A DNA stretch of 64,000 nucleotides. It comes from Uropetala carovei. Taxonomy: Eukaryota; Arthropoda; Insecta; Odonata; Petaluridae. The translations under genes and the position numbers were made by a program. The stretch spans positions 496,001 through 560,000 of the forward strand of contig JAXCHB010000136.1 of the NCBI GenBank assembly GCA_036926305.1, written 5' to 3'. Under the pieces are notes generated by a model. It was not told the origin of the DNA. It searched no databases and was given only the letters and a program-made list of their open reading frames with translations. Position 1 is the stretch's first letter; every line of letters begins with the position of its first letter. Positions 30,722 through 40,379 of this stretch are shown piece after piece.

Positions 30722-32726
30722 TCACTATATAAATCTATACATATCTATAAAGTAAGGTGTTTGTATGTATGTATGTATGTATGTATGTATGTATGTATGT
30801 ATGTATGTATGTATGTATGTATGTATGTATGTATGTATGTTCTGCTAAGGCTCAGAAACTACAACACGCAGAAAAAAGAGGAAGGTGTCATATTAACCGT
30901 TATCATGTGTACGGTGGTGTAGTAAGGTTTTTAAACCGATTCGGTGTACTATTTAATTATAATAAAATATTTTCGTTTATATGGGATTTCCATTTAAAAT
31001 TTTTTCCTAAAATTCTCCAATTTTTAACTCCTTACATATATATCGCAGACATATGCTCTCGCAGACTTTTTTGTGGGAAATTATCTCCTCTTTTGGAATA
31101 ATTTTTTAAAAGAGGGGCTTACAGATCAAATAAGACGAATTGAAGGGAAAATCTTATTTTCATTATTGCTCAGCATTTGGATATACTTAGCAACCGATGT
31201 AAACAAATTACGTTTGAACTATAAACATGTCGTTAACGTAGAATAGTTGATGAAATACTCATTTAATATCTTCTGATTTGATTGTATGTTTTTCTTTCAT
31301 TATCTATGGTCTTCTATACACAGGTTAATTCTGCGAATAAACATTAGTGAACTGTTTCTTTTTCTGTAATCGTGTCATTCGCATTATAGGTATGTTTGGA
31401 TATAAGTTAAATTGTTTTTATATGCCTTTTGTCTTATTTTATTTCATATTTTGTTTAAGTGAAAATTACTGAAGATATATAAAGTTAAAGTTTTTGTGTT
31501 TTGTTTTATCAGTTTATCAATAAAAACTGAATTGAGCATTTCATGCTAACATGCAAGTTTTTTCCCATGCTCATCCATTTTGCGTTTCAATGATAATTAG
31601 ATACTTTTTTGTAATATATAATATCGTTTTGAATTAAAAGAGGTTTATCAATTGGAAATAAGGTTCACTCTTGAGTAATTGTTATTTTAATACGAGAACT
31701 AAATTAGATTAACATCTTGAACACGTAACGCAGTGAATTTCGAAAGATTTTATTTGAATAATACTTTTGTTGAACTTTATTATGTCTTCTGAACTAAAAT
31801 TAAGAATTCGTGTCTGCGGTTCCATGGGTAAAATGTAAACACTACCGATACACTCACGTAATTAATTACGTTAGAAAAGTAAAACATTTTACTACATTAT
31901 TTAAAATCGATTCGTTCGAATATCTCAATCTATTATTCAATTAATTACGATGGAAAACACAATTAAGATCAATAATTTTATATCTATTTAGAGTAATAAT
32001 AGGTATTCTTATTTAGGTTCTCCTGTTATTATGTTGACATAAAAACTCATATTCCGCGTAATCAATATTTACTCATCACTACGACACGCTATTTTGTGAT
32101 TGTTGGTTGTTTATTTAGCAACTGAATAGAAAGCGTCAGTCGCCATCGTCAGATACATTGAGCTTTAGGAGATTATTCGTTGGTTGGTTTTGGTTAGTTT
32201 GTTGTTTTCATTTGCTTTCGTTTCGTGTCCATTTTTTGTGTTCTTTGTTTGTTTTCTTTGTTTTCGTTCTTAGTTGTTCATTTTGTAGTCTATGTTTATA
32301 TTCTTTGGTTGTGCTCTTGATTTTTGTTCCTTGATTACCTATTTGTCGGTTTACACCTTTTATGCCGGCTATTTGTTACAGTTTAATTCATTTCTTTTTT
32401 CTTGGTGGTTTTTACATTGAACTTATATTCTTTGGTTGTACTCTTAATTTATGTTCCACGATTATTTATTTGTCGGTTTACATCCTTTTCTACCGGGTAT
32501 TGGTAAGCGTTTAATTCATTTCTTTTTTCATGGTGGTTTTTGTAGTTTTCGTATTGGTTCGTTTCGTGTTCTTTCCACTTTATTTCAAGACTCCTAATGT
32601 AGTTTACAGAAAGGAGAGGAGAAGTTTTAGTATGTATCATTTTCTCAAGCTGTCTTCTAAGCGGGAAAAAGTATAACTATTTGCAGTCCGAAATGCACCC
32701 GGGCGAAGCCGGGTACGAAAAGCTAG
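30722..32726 (+). mobile_element. Helitron-like (non-autonomous) element
   Basis: Roughly 2 kb. The 3' end has the hairpin ACCCGG-GCGAAG-CCGGGT (32698-32715) followed about 8 nt later by CTAG|T (32723-32727), matching the Helitron CTRR-T terminus. The left side starts with a TATA-rich segment (ACTATATAAATCTATACA) followed by a (GTAT)n microsatellite, as in many insect Helitron-like elements. No Rep or helicase frame is visible, so it would depend on another element. The left boundary is approximate. Confidence 0.55.
30763..30840 (+). repeat. (GTAT)n tetranucleotide microsatellite
   Basis: About 19 uninterrupted GTAT units inside the Helitron-like element. The CMYVCMYV-type frames over it are artefacts. 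Confidence 0.95.
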
Positions 32727-32727
32727 T

Positions 32728-33814
32728 TGTGCTATAACGAATCTCCACCAATAGAAACCCCACTAAACGAGGTATTAACTCTCTTATGAGTCACAGACGC
32801 ATAATTCATGATTAGGGGGCGATTTTACTGATAGTTTGATAAAATATTTAAAATAATGCCTGCGTGTGGTCATATATAATTGATTCGATAAATGATAAAT
32901 TTGCTTAGTTTTAGAATGTGGAAGTAAGTATTCTATGAAGTACTTTTTCGACGTACATATGTTAATGATAAACTATTATTTAACGACATAGTCCTTGGAA
33001 GTTAAAAATACATTCGATGTGCATTTTGGGATACTGACACTGAGTTAATTTGGATTTTGATCGCTGAATGTGCTAAACGAGTGACCTAAACTACGTGATT
33101 GGCGTAAAATTGATTTAAATTTGAACAGACTTCTTCACATTTCGTAATTGGCAGTCTCACATCTCCCATCTTCCTCCTCCTCCCTTTTTACCCCACTTCC
33201 TGTCTCTACCTCTCTCTCACTCCACTTCCTCCTCACTTCCCCCTCCCTTCCTCTCCTCGTACCTCAAAACAAAACTCTTCGTGTGCAGGGGTTGCCATCT
33301 CCTTAACCTTTTTGTGCGATGGAGCGATTCCATGGCATTCGCTGCAGAAATGCCTCTCCGTGTTATTGAATAGTGTCCCACTCAATCCGTACATTTTCTT
33401 TCCCTCTTTCGAGGAGCTCCCCCTTCGCGGCGTGGACCACGGTCGGAAAATAGAGGGCCCTCAATTTTCCCTTTAACTCCTTTGAGGCATACCGGAGTGG
33501 AAGGCTATGGAAATATAAATAGAGGAGAAGGAGAAAGTCCAAATGGGCGAAAAAATAAGAAGCTAGGAGGCCAAGAAGTGTTTGCAGAGGAAATGGAGAA
33601 AAGAAGTTTTGGAGCGAACTCCGAGAGAGAGAGAGAGTAAGAGGGAGCCTCTTACACACACTCTCTAAGAGGGAGGAAGGAAAGAGGTTTGCAAAGAGAG
33701 ATGAGAAAGATGCCCCGGTTCATAACACCAGCTCACCTTCTTCTGTCGCCCTCCTTGGGAAAAAGGCTTTTTACAAAGCTAACCAGATACAGTTTGCGTG
33801 TAGGAGAAAGAAAG
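32728..33814. other. No gene recognised; C/T-rich tract at 33155-33255
   Basis: Intronic sequence with a CCTCCTCCCTTTTTACCCC-type tract, then a more GC-balanced 33300-33760 stretch with GAGAGA runs. A 98-codon minus-strand frame (33659-33363) has no recognisable domain. Confidence 0.5.
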
Positions 33815-33942
33815 AGATGGAGAGGAGAGAGAGAGAGAGGGGGAGAGAGAGAGGAGAGAGTGGAGAGAGAGAGTGGAGAGAGAGAGAGGAGAGAGAGAGG
33901 AGAGAGTGGAGAGAGAGAGAGAGGAGAGAGAGAGAGAGGCAG
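33815..33942 (+). repeat. GA-rich microsatellite
   Basis: (GAGA)n interrupted by GTGGAGAG units. Ser-Leu-rich and Arg-Glu-rich frames over it are compositional. Confidence 0.92.
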
Positions 33943-34321
33943 ACAAACCTTTATTTGGATCAGGTTTAGGCTTGTTAGCCCCTTTCTGACACCTATGCTC
34001 AATTGTCAAGTATCTATTTTAGTTTCCCATACGAAACATTAATACCTATTTATTTATCTTGGTGAGAGAAAAAGAGCAAGGGAGCAACTAAGAGAGAAGT
34101 TAAGAATAAAATTATAAAGAGGTCACAGGAGACGAAATTCATAAGAAACATTATAGAGCTGGCGTACAAACTAGACTGCAACTTAACATCTATATTCATT
34201 AGTTAATCATGTCTCAATTATATCTAGTAACTAGGGGCCTGTTGCCGCAATTACAGCAAGCGGGATTTGTGTTTAATTTACTACCTTAATGTAAGCTATA
34301 TTATCAGTAATGACGACAACT

Positions 34322-34718
34322 TGCGTATGATTCATAGGAACAAAGCCGGTTATTTATAAATAATCGGTTTTTTCGGTTTCCATCAAATATCTCCTTAAAA
34401 ACATAGTTACTGGTAATCTTCGTGAGGACCAAAGTTGTAGAGAATAATATTTCTTCCAAGTTTTGTTTGAAACAAATTTTCGTAGAACTATCCATTTCGG
34501 AGGTATTTAACATATTCGTAATTTCCTGTATACAGCGCCACCGCCATGTAGCGGAGAATTCTGTAAACATATTCAAAATATAATTTACGGCAATAAGGAC
34601 AACTGTATTCTTTTACGATACGAAATAATAATTTTGTCTTATAATGCCATTCATAATAATTTAAATATCTATATCCCAAATACGGAGAAATTCATGTGTT
34701 GGCCACATCAGATTTTTA
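34322..34718 (+). mobile_element. Family E repeat, terminal half
   Basis: Inverse orientation relative to 24078-24420: GGTTATTTATAAATAATCGG, CTTCGTGAGGACCAAAGTTG, then the terminal repeat ending TTGGCCACATCAGATTTTT. It is directly followed by the head of a family F repeat at 34720. Confidence 0.72.
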
Positions 34719-34719
34719 C

Positions 34720-35340
34720 TTTCTCATATACGAAGTACTGTATTCGCGAAAAAATTCGACCTCGAGATTTTTACGGAAATATACGTTATAGGTGTCGCTG
34801 AATCCGAAAAAGTGGTTTTTGCAATGCCGTCTGTCTGTCTGTTACTGGTTCTAGAGCCTAAACGGTAGAGAGAAAATGAATGACATCTCTTAATTAGGCA
34901 TTTGATCATATTGAGCAGACATTTTGAAGAAATGGTTGACATTGCTCAATACTTAAGGGAAGTTTATTCTACACATTTTTAACAACAATTTGATTTTCAC
35001 AAAAACGGCTACAACGATTTTGATCAAATTTCCTACAGTTACTTGAGTTTACATTTTCAATAATACCTAATAGTTCATATTTCCCAAAAAAATTAATATA
35101 AGTCTAGTTTATTCTGTGCACCTTTAGCAATAATTTGATTTTCTCAAAAATGGCTGAATCGATTTTGACAAAATTTCGTACAGTTACTTGAGTATACGTT
35201 TGCAACAATACTACATATTTCATTTTTCTCAATGGATGAATTTAAGGCTAGTTTATTCTTGAGCAACTTTAACAAAAATTAGAAATTCTACAAACCGGCA
35301 TATACAATTTTTAATTTCTCAAGATAACTAAACGACAGTT
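34720..35340 (+). repeat. Hairpin-headed repeat of type F with two or three 144-bp-like units
   Basis: The head TACTTTCTCATATACGAAGTA and the GGTGTCGCTGAATCCGAAAA body match 44519-44620. They are followed by diverged copies of the ~144-bp unit (ACTTTAACAACAATYYGATTTT...GGCTAGTTTATTCT) from about 34960. It is a lower-copy, more diverged relative of the array at 44515-46600. Confidence 0.75.
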
Positions 35341-35435
35341 TGTACAGTGTATGCTGTACCGAGTTCTTCTCTTACGTTCATTCTATTTCCGTACCCTTCC
35401 CTCTCACAGATTCTTAAGGTGACCCACACTATTTA

Positions 35436-35575
35436 AAGTGGAGAACTACCGCCCTATATCATTGAAATCAATCTTCTGTAAGGTTTTTGAGCATATTATC
35501 GGCAGCTCAATAATGCGAGTCCTCGAAAGTAAAGGTGCTTTGAATGGTTTCCGGAGATGCAGGTCTCGCAATAAT
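35436..35575 (+). pseudogene. Family B RT fragment
   Basis: Reads MENYRPISLKSIFCKVFEHI followed by IGSSIMRVLESKGALN and GFRRCRSR, matching B RT near 11480-11640 on the other strand. It is a 140-bp internal remnant with a deletion before GFRRCRS. Confidence 0.85.
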
Positions 35576-36074
35576 CTTCTTCACGCAGGAAAAATAATTA
35601 AAACTTATGATAATAAATTCACGGGATTCTTGAGGATGTAAGTTGGGAATAAAATACGCAAATAGCGGTGTATAAATATTTTCTGAAAAATGGAGGAAAA
35701 TAGTGGTTTAGTGATTAAAAACAATTATCCTGCCTGAAAAAAGTAAAAATTGCTGTGAATAAGTATTTTCCGAATAACTGGAGAAAAACTAGCACGAAAA
35801 ATGAAATTTTACACTAGAAAATAGTTGAACAACGCTGGTCTCGATCTCCAAAACCATTCATCGAAAACCCTACTCGTTATCCCCTAGTCTACGGTCGCTC
35901 ATGAACATAAGAGCGAAGTTACTAGGATTTATCGAGATTGGCCAATTTTTGTACTTTTTAATTAATTATTTCTCTTAAACTAAAAGGCGTTCGCCCCTAA
36001 TTCCGAAATGGTATTTTTTTTACCTAAACCTTCCACTGGTAGAAGATGAATCAAATCTGAGAGTTACACTCCGT
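35576..36074. other. No gene recognised
   Basis: AT-rich intronic sequence. Confidence 0.6.
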
Positions 36075-36640
36075 AGCCTCTCCTTGTGAGACGAATCTAC
36101 GAACTCATGGAGGAAGTGGGAATTTTTCCCCAAGGGCAGAAAAAAGAAGAATTGTATGGTTCATTCACAGATGAAAAGTTTCAGCTTTCACAGGCGTGGA
36201 CGTCTTTGAGGCTATCAACAACCTCAATTTCAAGCAGCAATGAAGAAACGCAAACATCATTGCCCAATATGAAACCATCAGAGCTTTAACGGAGGAAATT
36301 CAGTTTTGGAAGCGTCGACTTCAAGATGGAAACTTTTCCCCGTTCTCTCATCTCAACGAACTCCTAGAAGAAGTGAAAGATCAGCAATACTTGGACCGAA
36401 AGGACACAGTTATGTCTCACCTAGATTGCCTTGCTGAGGAGTTCCAGCTGTCATCTTGGCAAATAGTGTTTGGAAATTGGTGCGAAATCCATTAAATATT
36501 TATGTGACAGAACAAGCCATCGAATTGAAGTTTGATTCAATTTCAAATGATAATTTCGAGGGCATTATTCTGGAAGACTTTTGTTTAAAGTACCTCTCTC
36601 CATTTACCCAAAAGTTGGAGAAGAAGCTCTGCGTTTGATC
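36075..36640 (+). pseudogene. hAT transposase remnant (ZBED5/FAM200-like type)
   Basis: In successive frames: FTDEKFQLSQAW, then VFEAINNLNFKQQ (stop), then ETIRALTEEIQFWKRRLQDG followed by NFSPFSHLNELLEEV, then FQL and WKLVRNPLNIYVTEQAIELK. The pattern 'hLN.LN..LQG...I......I.+F..KL.LW...L..GN...FP.L' followed by 'NPF' and 'ELI.LQ' is typical of hAT transposases related to ZBED5/SCAND3/FAM200. At least one stop and two frameshifts are present. Confidence 0.65.
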
Positions 36641-36755
36641 ATCCCATTTTCTTTTACTTATCCGGTACTATCCGTCTCATTAAATTAATTTTATTCAAAT
36701 CGCTTTTATTTGCTTAAATTTCCGTTTTATCTTCAAAAGTAAATGACTGGACGGC

Positions 36756-37391
36756 AGTGTTTCCCAAACTGGGTTCCGCGAGATAATTTTCAGGCGTCCG
36801 CGCGAAGATCCTTGAAAAAAAGTTACAGGTAAACCTTGTCTTTGGCGGGGTACGTTCCCGGAAAACACTGCGGAAGCCAAAATCGCGAAAGAGAAGTAAT
36901 TGAGGCAATGTAAAATACAGGGTTAGATTCGCATCCCAACAAGGACAAACCTTCCCATGATTCAGTTTGTTAAATTGGCGACCCCAGAACTCTTCCTTCC
37001 TAGGATCTTCAGTATGTGTGTTAAATGCGAAAAACAAATGCAGAAACAAACTCGATCTAGAATCAGATACAAGACTTCAACTGACAATGAGTAAAATTAA
37101 ACGAAATATAATAATTCTGTTCATTCATCATCAAAATAACACTATACTTTTGATATTATTCATAATTTCAAATTAGAACACTTTGTACTTTAATATTAAT
37201 TAATAAAATGTAAACCATTTATTTCAAAACAAGTTTGTGGTAATAAAGTATGAAATTCTGTTTGAAAACTGTTATGTTTTCCAACACTAGCTATAATGGT
37301 CCTAAAAAATATGGAAAATAGAAAGGGGGTTCGCAAACAAGATAATTTTATGAATGGGGTCCGCAAGATAGAAAAAGTTTGGGAATCGCTG
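36756..37391. mobile_element. hAT-type MITE, 636 bp
   Basis: The left end CAGTGTTTCCCAAACTGGGT and the right end (reversed) CAGCGATTCCCAAACTTTTT are typical hAT terminal repeats. The eight bases before the left end (CTGGACGG) match six of eight bases (CTCTACGG) reconstructed from both flanks of the 3-kb element inserted directly beside the right end. No coding capacity. Confidence 0.72.
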
Positions 37392-38042
37392 CTCTGGGGC
37401 CGTCCATAAAAGACGTCCGCAGTTTTAGACCATTTTCTGACCCCCCCTGGTCCTACTTCGTCCGATTTCGCAGACCCCCCCCCCCTTAAAAAGACGTCCA
37501 AAATTGCGACAAACCCCCTCCAAAAAACTGTCCAATTTAATAAAATTTGCTATTTAAAAGAAAAATTATTTGTATTTTCTCTTCCTATTTCAATTTAGTA
37601 ACAGCATTAGACGCCACGGGTCATAATTTGATGATATGATAAATTTAGTTAGAAAACAGAGCCAAGTTCAGCATGTGGGTTCTCCAGTCGTGTTCGAAAT
37701 TATAAAGGTTTTCTTCTATATGTCACATGAAGAGTAAAAAAAGGCCTAAAATTATTGTCTTTATTCAAGAGAGTGAACATGCATATTTCTCTCAATGACT
37801 AGTACTTCACTTTATTATTATAGACAATATTCAATAAACGCGTTTGTATTATTACAAAAAATAATTTAAAAAACTGGCAGTTCAGTCTGCATAGTGACAA
37901 CAATAATAAACAAAAATATCTAAAAAAACTGGTTCTTCGTCTCTTTAGTGATGATAATAATAAAAAACACAAGTAAAGTATTTTTAGCAAAAATACTTTT
38001 AAAAAACGATTTTCACTCAATCTGTAATTATTTTAGCTTGTG

Positions 38043-38722
38043 ACTAGTCAGAGTGAGTGAAAGGGTTATTGATCCAATGCTCAAAGAACTTAATTAGAGG
38101 AATAGAATCCAAAGTATCATCTTCCAAGTCCAGTCCAGTGTAACCACCCTCCACATCATCCTGATATGCCCACTCAAAGTCCTGTGCCCCATCACAGGAT
38201 CCTGCACAACACAGAGCACCTCTTCGTCACGCTTATCAGTGACCCTTGCTGGCTTGATTTGGCGGCTTCTCGTGCCTTTCTTATGGACGTTCTTGTAATG
38301 GGCGCCCGCTGACTTAAGAGAAGCATGGTACAGCCCACACTCATTACAGGTTCTGTCTGTGAGTGAGAACTGCATTGAGGGACAGAATAAGTCATGAGGA
38401 AGTACACTGAAGTTTGCATGTTCAGGCTCCAACTTCACAGCAAGACGGTCCAGAAGGGGAGCAAACTTGGTGACGTCCTCGGAGGGGGGCGGTACACGAA
38501 GGCCGAGAGGGCCCTGCTGGATTGGAGTAGGAGGTGGCAAGAATCCAGTGGTCAGGAGGCGCCGCAGACTGCTCCGACTTGGCCTACAACAGCTGCTGTC
38601 GCTGCACTTCACTATTTGGAGGCAATACTGAGACTCCCTCAGGTGAATTGAATACCACTCATCAATGGGTGGAGGTAGTAAAGGGACAAGATTCTCTGGA
38701 GCCACGTACTGCGCGCCGACTA
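38043..38722 (-). pseudogene. Transposon protein C-terminal part with C2H2 zinc finger
   Basis: The frame runs from about 38722 (VVGAQYVAPENLVP) through LRESQYCLQIVKCSDSSCC, GFLPPPTPI and LPHDLFCPS to CNECGLYHASLKSAGAHYKN and VH. The latter is a classical C-x2-C-x12-H-x4-H zinc finger and probably binds DNA. After DKRDEEVLC a frameshift near 38195-38210 is needed to continue into DFEWAYQDDVEGGYTGLDLE and the stop near 38043. I recall similar unnamed proteins with this 'ESQY..QI.KC....CC...RS' block in invertebrate genomes, linked to transposons. I could not check this. Confidence 0.6.
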
Positions 38723-38768
38723 CTGTTCATCGAATGATAATGTAATGAAAACAAAATTCATTACTTAC

Positions 38769-39256
38769 GTTCACTTCTCCAACTGGAGTCTGCAGCACCG
38801 CCGTAGGTGGCGATATCGATGATTGCGGAGAGTAGACCAGGCTGCTCGACCTCGACCCTGGGACGGCCCTTGCCATCACTGACTTTTAGGTCTTTCTTCA
38901 AATCAGGATATTTTTCACAGGCTGCCTCAAGCTTCTTTTTCTGCTTGAGGTGGGCATTCCTTTTGCGGTCGGCATCGGATATTTTTTGTTCAGAGTGATC
39001 TCTTCAGCATGCAACTCTTCTCATAGTTTTTTAATTTGAGTTTCAGCACTTTCTGAAGCAAATCCTCTATCAATTGCACCTGACAAGTTCGTGATATCAG
39101 CTCTAAATTCAGCGATCCGTTTTCTGGCTGCTTCTTGAGCCGACTTCGCTCTTGAGTTTGAGGAAGACCTAGAGGATACTGCTTCCCCAGCAACTTTCTC
39201 ATTTCCTTCCTTGTCCAGCAATATAGCACATACGGCGGGTTCATCTGCGGCGGAAA
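38769..39256 (-). pseudogene. Transposon protein central exon, ends at the deletion
   Basis: The exon begins after the acceptor CCCTGCAG (39257-39264) with SAADEPAVCAILLDKEGNEK and continues to ETQIKKL, where a TGA (probably from CGA) interrupts. After a one-base shift it runs EQKISDADRKRNAHLKQKKK to DGKGRPRVEVEQPGLLSAII, DIATYGGAADSS and WRSER. A basic coiled-coil-like segment is followed by the 'GRP..E..QP.LL.AIIDIA' block. The frame then stops being homologous near 38769, where the catalytic domain should start. Confidence 0.6.
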
Positions 39257-39310
39257 CTGCAGGGAAACGATGAAATTTGGTGACAGGTCGAATTAATGTA
39301 CCGAGCACTG

Positions 39311-39555
39311 TATAGTAGCTGACAGAAAACTGTTGAGATCGGCTGGCCAGGCCAGGGACTGCTATCTTTTGTTTACACGTAACTTGAGCTCGAGATGACT
39401 CGCACGCCGCGCCGGCTAGCCAAGGAGGGGGAGGAGGTCTGAGTCCTTTGCCGGCAGTTGCGCGACTCATTTCGAGTTAGCAGCTAAGTATAAACAAAAG
39501 GTTAGCAGTCCCTGGCCTGGCCAGCCGATGTCCACAGTTTTCTGTCAGCTACTAT
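39311..39555. mobile_element. 245-bp fold-back MITE inside the transposon's intron
   Basis: Arms of about 95 bp are inverted copies of each other, starting TATAGTAGCTGACAGAAAAC at 39311 and, reversed, at 39555. TA at both ends is compatible with a TA target duplication (Tc1/mariner type). The element lies wholly inside the intron 39257-39585, so it does not disturb the reading frame. Confidence 0.8.
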
Positions 39556-39585
39556 AATTCGACTTGGCGCAGCAAAACGACTTAC

Positions 39586-39829
39586 TTGATGCCGGAGTCG
39601 ACAAAGAGAGAGTGGATCCTGCGCCGTTGGTAGCTTGACTCACTCTCGTCGTACTTGCCGGTTTGAAGAAACTCAAAATAGACTTCGACTTATCCTTGGT
39701 TGCCTTTTGCAGAAAGGAGTCCACACGACTTTGCACAAGAGACTCCAAAGTACTGTCATCTGAACAATCACTCTTTAATTTCTCCATTCTGCGTTCATAC
39801 CCACCTGAAGGGATGCCTTCAGTCGACAA
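39586..39829 (-). pseudogene. Transposon protein first exon
   Basis: ATG at 39829: MSTEGIPSGGYERRMEKLKS, then SRVDSFLQKATKDKSKSI followed by LSFFKPA and a Ser/Thr-rich stretch ending STPAS. The donor is A|GTAAGT at 39585. Splicing to the acceptor at 39257 keeps phase and reads TPAS-I-SAADEP, so the 329-bp intron is well supported. KSILSFFKP resembles a PCNA-interacting (PIP-box-like) motif lacking the initial Gln; this is only a resemblance. Confidence 0.6.
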
Positions 39830-40379
39830 GGGAAGGCCTTCTTATAGGCCTCCTACAATTTGCCGTACAACGCTCCGCACCCAGACATGTTAACAGAACT
39901 TCGTTGGACACTGACAATTGCGTGCCGATCGACACTAGATGCATGCAGCGAGCAGACGTGTCCAAACTCGAACTCCTCGTCTGCTTCTGCAGTAGGCACC
40001 GAGCCGCTCACCCAGACATCCGCCGGCACCAAACAGAACGCGCGTCAGCGGCAGTCTCACTTTTCCACCTCGCAGGCGTTGCGGCTTCAATATCGCCATC
40101 ATTTTATCCAACATTTCAAATTCAAGACTCTATAAATAGCATCTCACAGTCTAAGAAGCTTAAAGAATAGTGTAAAAGTCCTCCTAAAATACAACTGATG
40201 GTGTATAAAACCACTGAAATTAATTGTGTAACTCAAAAGTATTTACGTTTAACTTTTGGACGTCCAGAGGCCCCGACCCCCTCCTCCCCCCCTTGTCCGA
40301 CTTCGTCCGATTTCACGGACCCCTCCCCCCCCCTAACCTACGGACATCTTTTATGGACGGCCCCTCTACGGTATTCGTG

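Larger units (their letters stand above)
37396..40364 (-). mobile_element. 3-kb DNA transposon with GGGGCCGTCC ends, internally deleted
   Basis: The terminal repeats GGGGCCGTCCATAAAAGAYG match over about 24 bp (37396-37419 and 40341-40364 reversed), flanked by a TCT direct repeat (37393-37395 and 40365-40367). A 15-bp motif, ACTTCGTCCGATTTC, lies subterminally at both ends in the same orientation (about 37457 and 40300). A minus-strand gene of three parts occupies 39829-38043. The catalytic middle expected for a transposase of this size is missing between parts two and three. Superfamily is not identified; the three-base duplication excludes typical hAT (8 bp) and piggyBac (TTAA). Confidence 0.7.

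Noticed and set aside
30757..31101. Frame starting MFVCMYVCMYV
   Set aside because: Translation of a (GTAT)n microsatellite running into unrelated sequence.
33363..34042. Arg/Glu-rich plus-strand and Ser/Leu-rich minus-strand frames
   Set aside because: Compositional frames over GA-rich repeats.
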